From assembly GCA_002422745.1 (NCBI GenBank), contig DITH01000143.1:1-5645 (forward strand): a DNA stretch of 5,645 nt. The letters are read 5' to 3'. Numbering within the stretch: position 1 is the stretch's first letter; each line of letters begins with the position of its first letter. A program made the translations under genes and the position numbers. Positions 5,557 through 5,645 of the stretch are shown here, piece by piece. The notes under the pieces were generated by a model. That model did no database searches. It was not told the origin of the DNA and saw nothing but the letters and a program-made list of their open reading frames with translations. This DNA is from Alphaproteobacteria bacterium UBA6189. GTDB taxonomy: Bacteria > Pseudomonadota > Alphaproteobacteria > Rickettsiales > UBA3002.

Positions 5557-5602
5557 TATATCGCATAAATAACAAATAAAAACAGAATATTAGGGGTTTT
5601 GC

Positions 5603-5645
5603 ATGGAAGGAACGCGGTCACTCGACATACTATCAATGCACCGCA
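5603..5645 (+). CDS. possible start of a downstream gene (truncated by the window)
   Basis: ATG at 5603 opens a frame reading MEGTRSLDILSMHR that is still open at the window end. AGGGG (5592-5596) lies 6 bases upstream as a fair Shine-Dalgarno, and the AT-rich 200 bases before it look like a promoter and leader. Only 14 codons are visible, so the product cannot be identified and the gene itself is not certain. Confidence 0.45.
   Translation, partial: MEGTRSLDILSMHR

Noticed and set aside
1..5645. CRISPR arrays, insertion sequences, prophage genes
   Set aside because: No regularly spaced repeats, transposase motifs, terminal inverted repeats or integrase were seen. The partial tRNA could be an attachment site, but no integrase or duplicated tRNA end is present.

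Overview
The window looks like chromosomal DNA from an alphaproteobacterium of moderate GC content. The minus strand carries rpmF, plsX, fabH, ihfA and a MerR-type regulator gene in that order, followed by what reads as the 5' end of a tRNA-Pro gene at the left edge. This lipid-synthesis/nucleoid-protein/MerR/tRNA-Pro order is familiar from Alphaproteobacteria. The protein sequences are diverged enough that I do not name a genus.

Positions 1-3400 hold the conserved block, all transcribed leftwards. rpmF (ribosomal protein L32) comes first. A stable hairpin with a U-rich tail then lies in the gap before plsX (acyl-ACP:phosphate acyltransferase) and probably meters read-through into the lipid genes. 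plsX and fabH (beta-ketoacyl-ACP synthase III) overlap by ATGA and are probably translationally coupled. ihfA (integration host factor alpha) and the MerR-like gene follow after 31-43 bp gaps. The block links ribosome supply, the start of fatty acid and phospholipid synthesis, and a nucleoid protein.

Positions 3415-5405 are the accessory-looking part. A 482-residue protein on the minus strand has a complete cytidine-deaminase zinc site (C112-A-E114 and P-C168-x-x-C171). It also has what I read as a second, degenerate deaminase domain in which the three cysteine positions are Ser/Ala/Ala while the glutamate position is kept. It is divergently paired with a short MarR-family gene on the plus strand. 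Their 167 bp intergenic region contains a perfect 7-bp-arm inverted repeat (4931-4949), a good candidate operator. The pair may form a small regulated unit next to the core operon, but the deaminase substrate cannot be told from sequence.

Positions 5406-5645 are AT-rich and mostly non-coding: two alternative hairpins, a terminator-like stem with a T tract, a possible promoter, interleaved inverted repeats, and the possible first codons of another plus-strand gene at 5603 that runs off the window.
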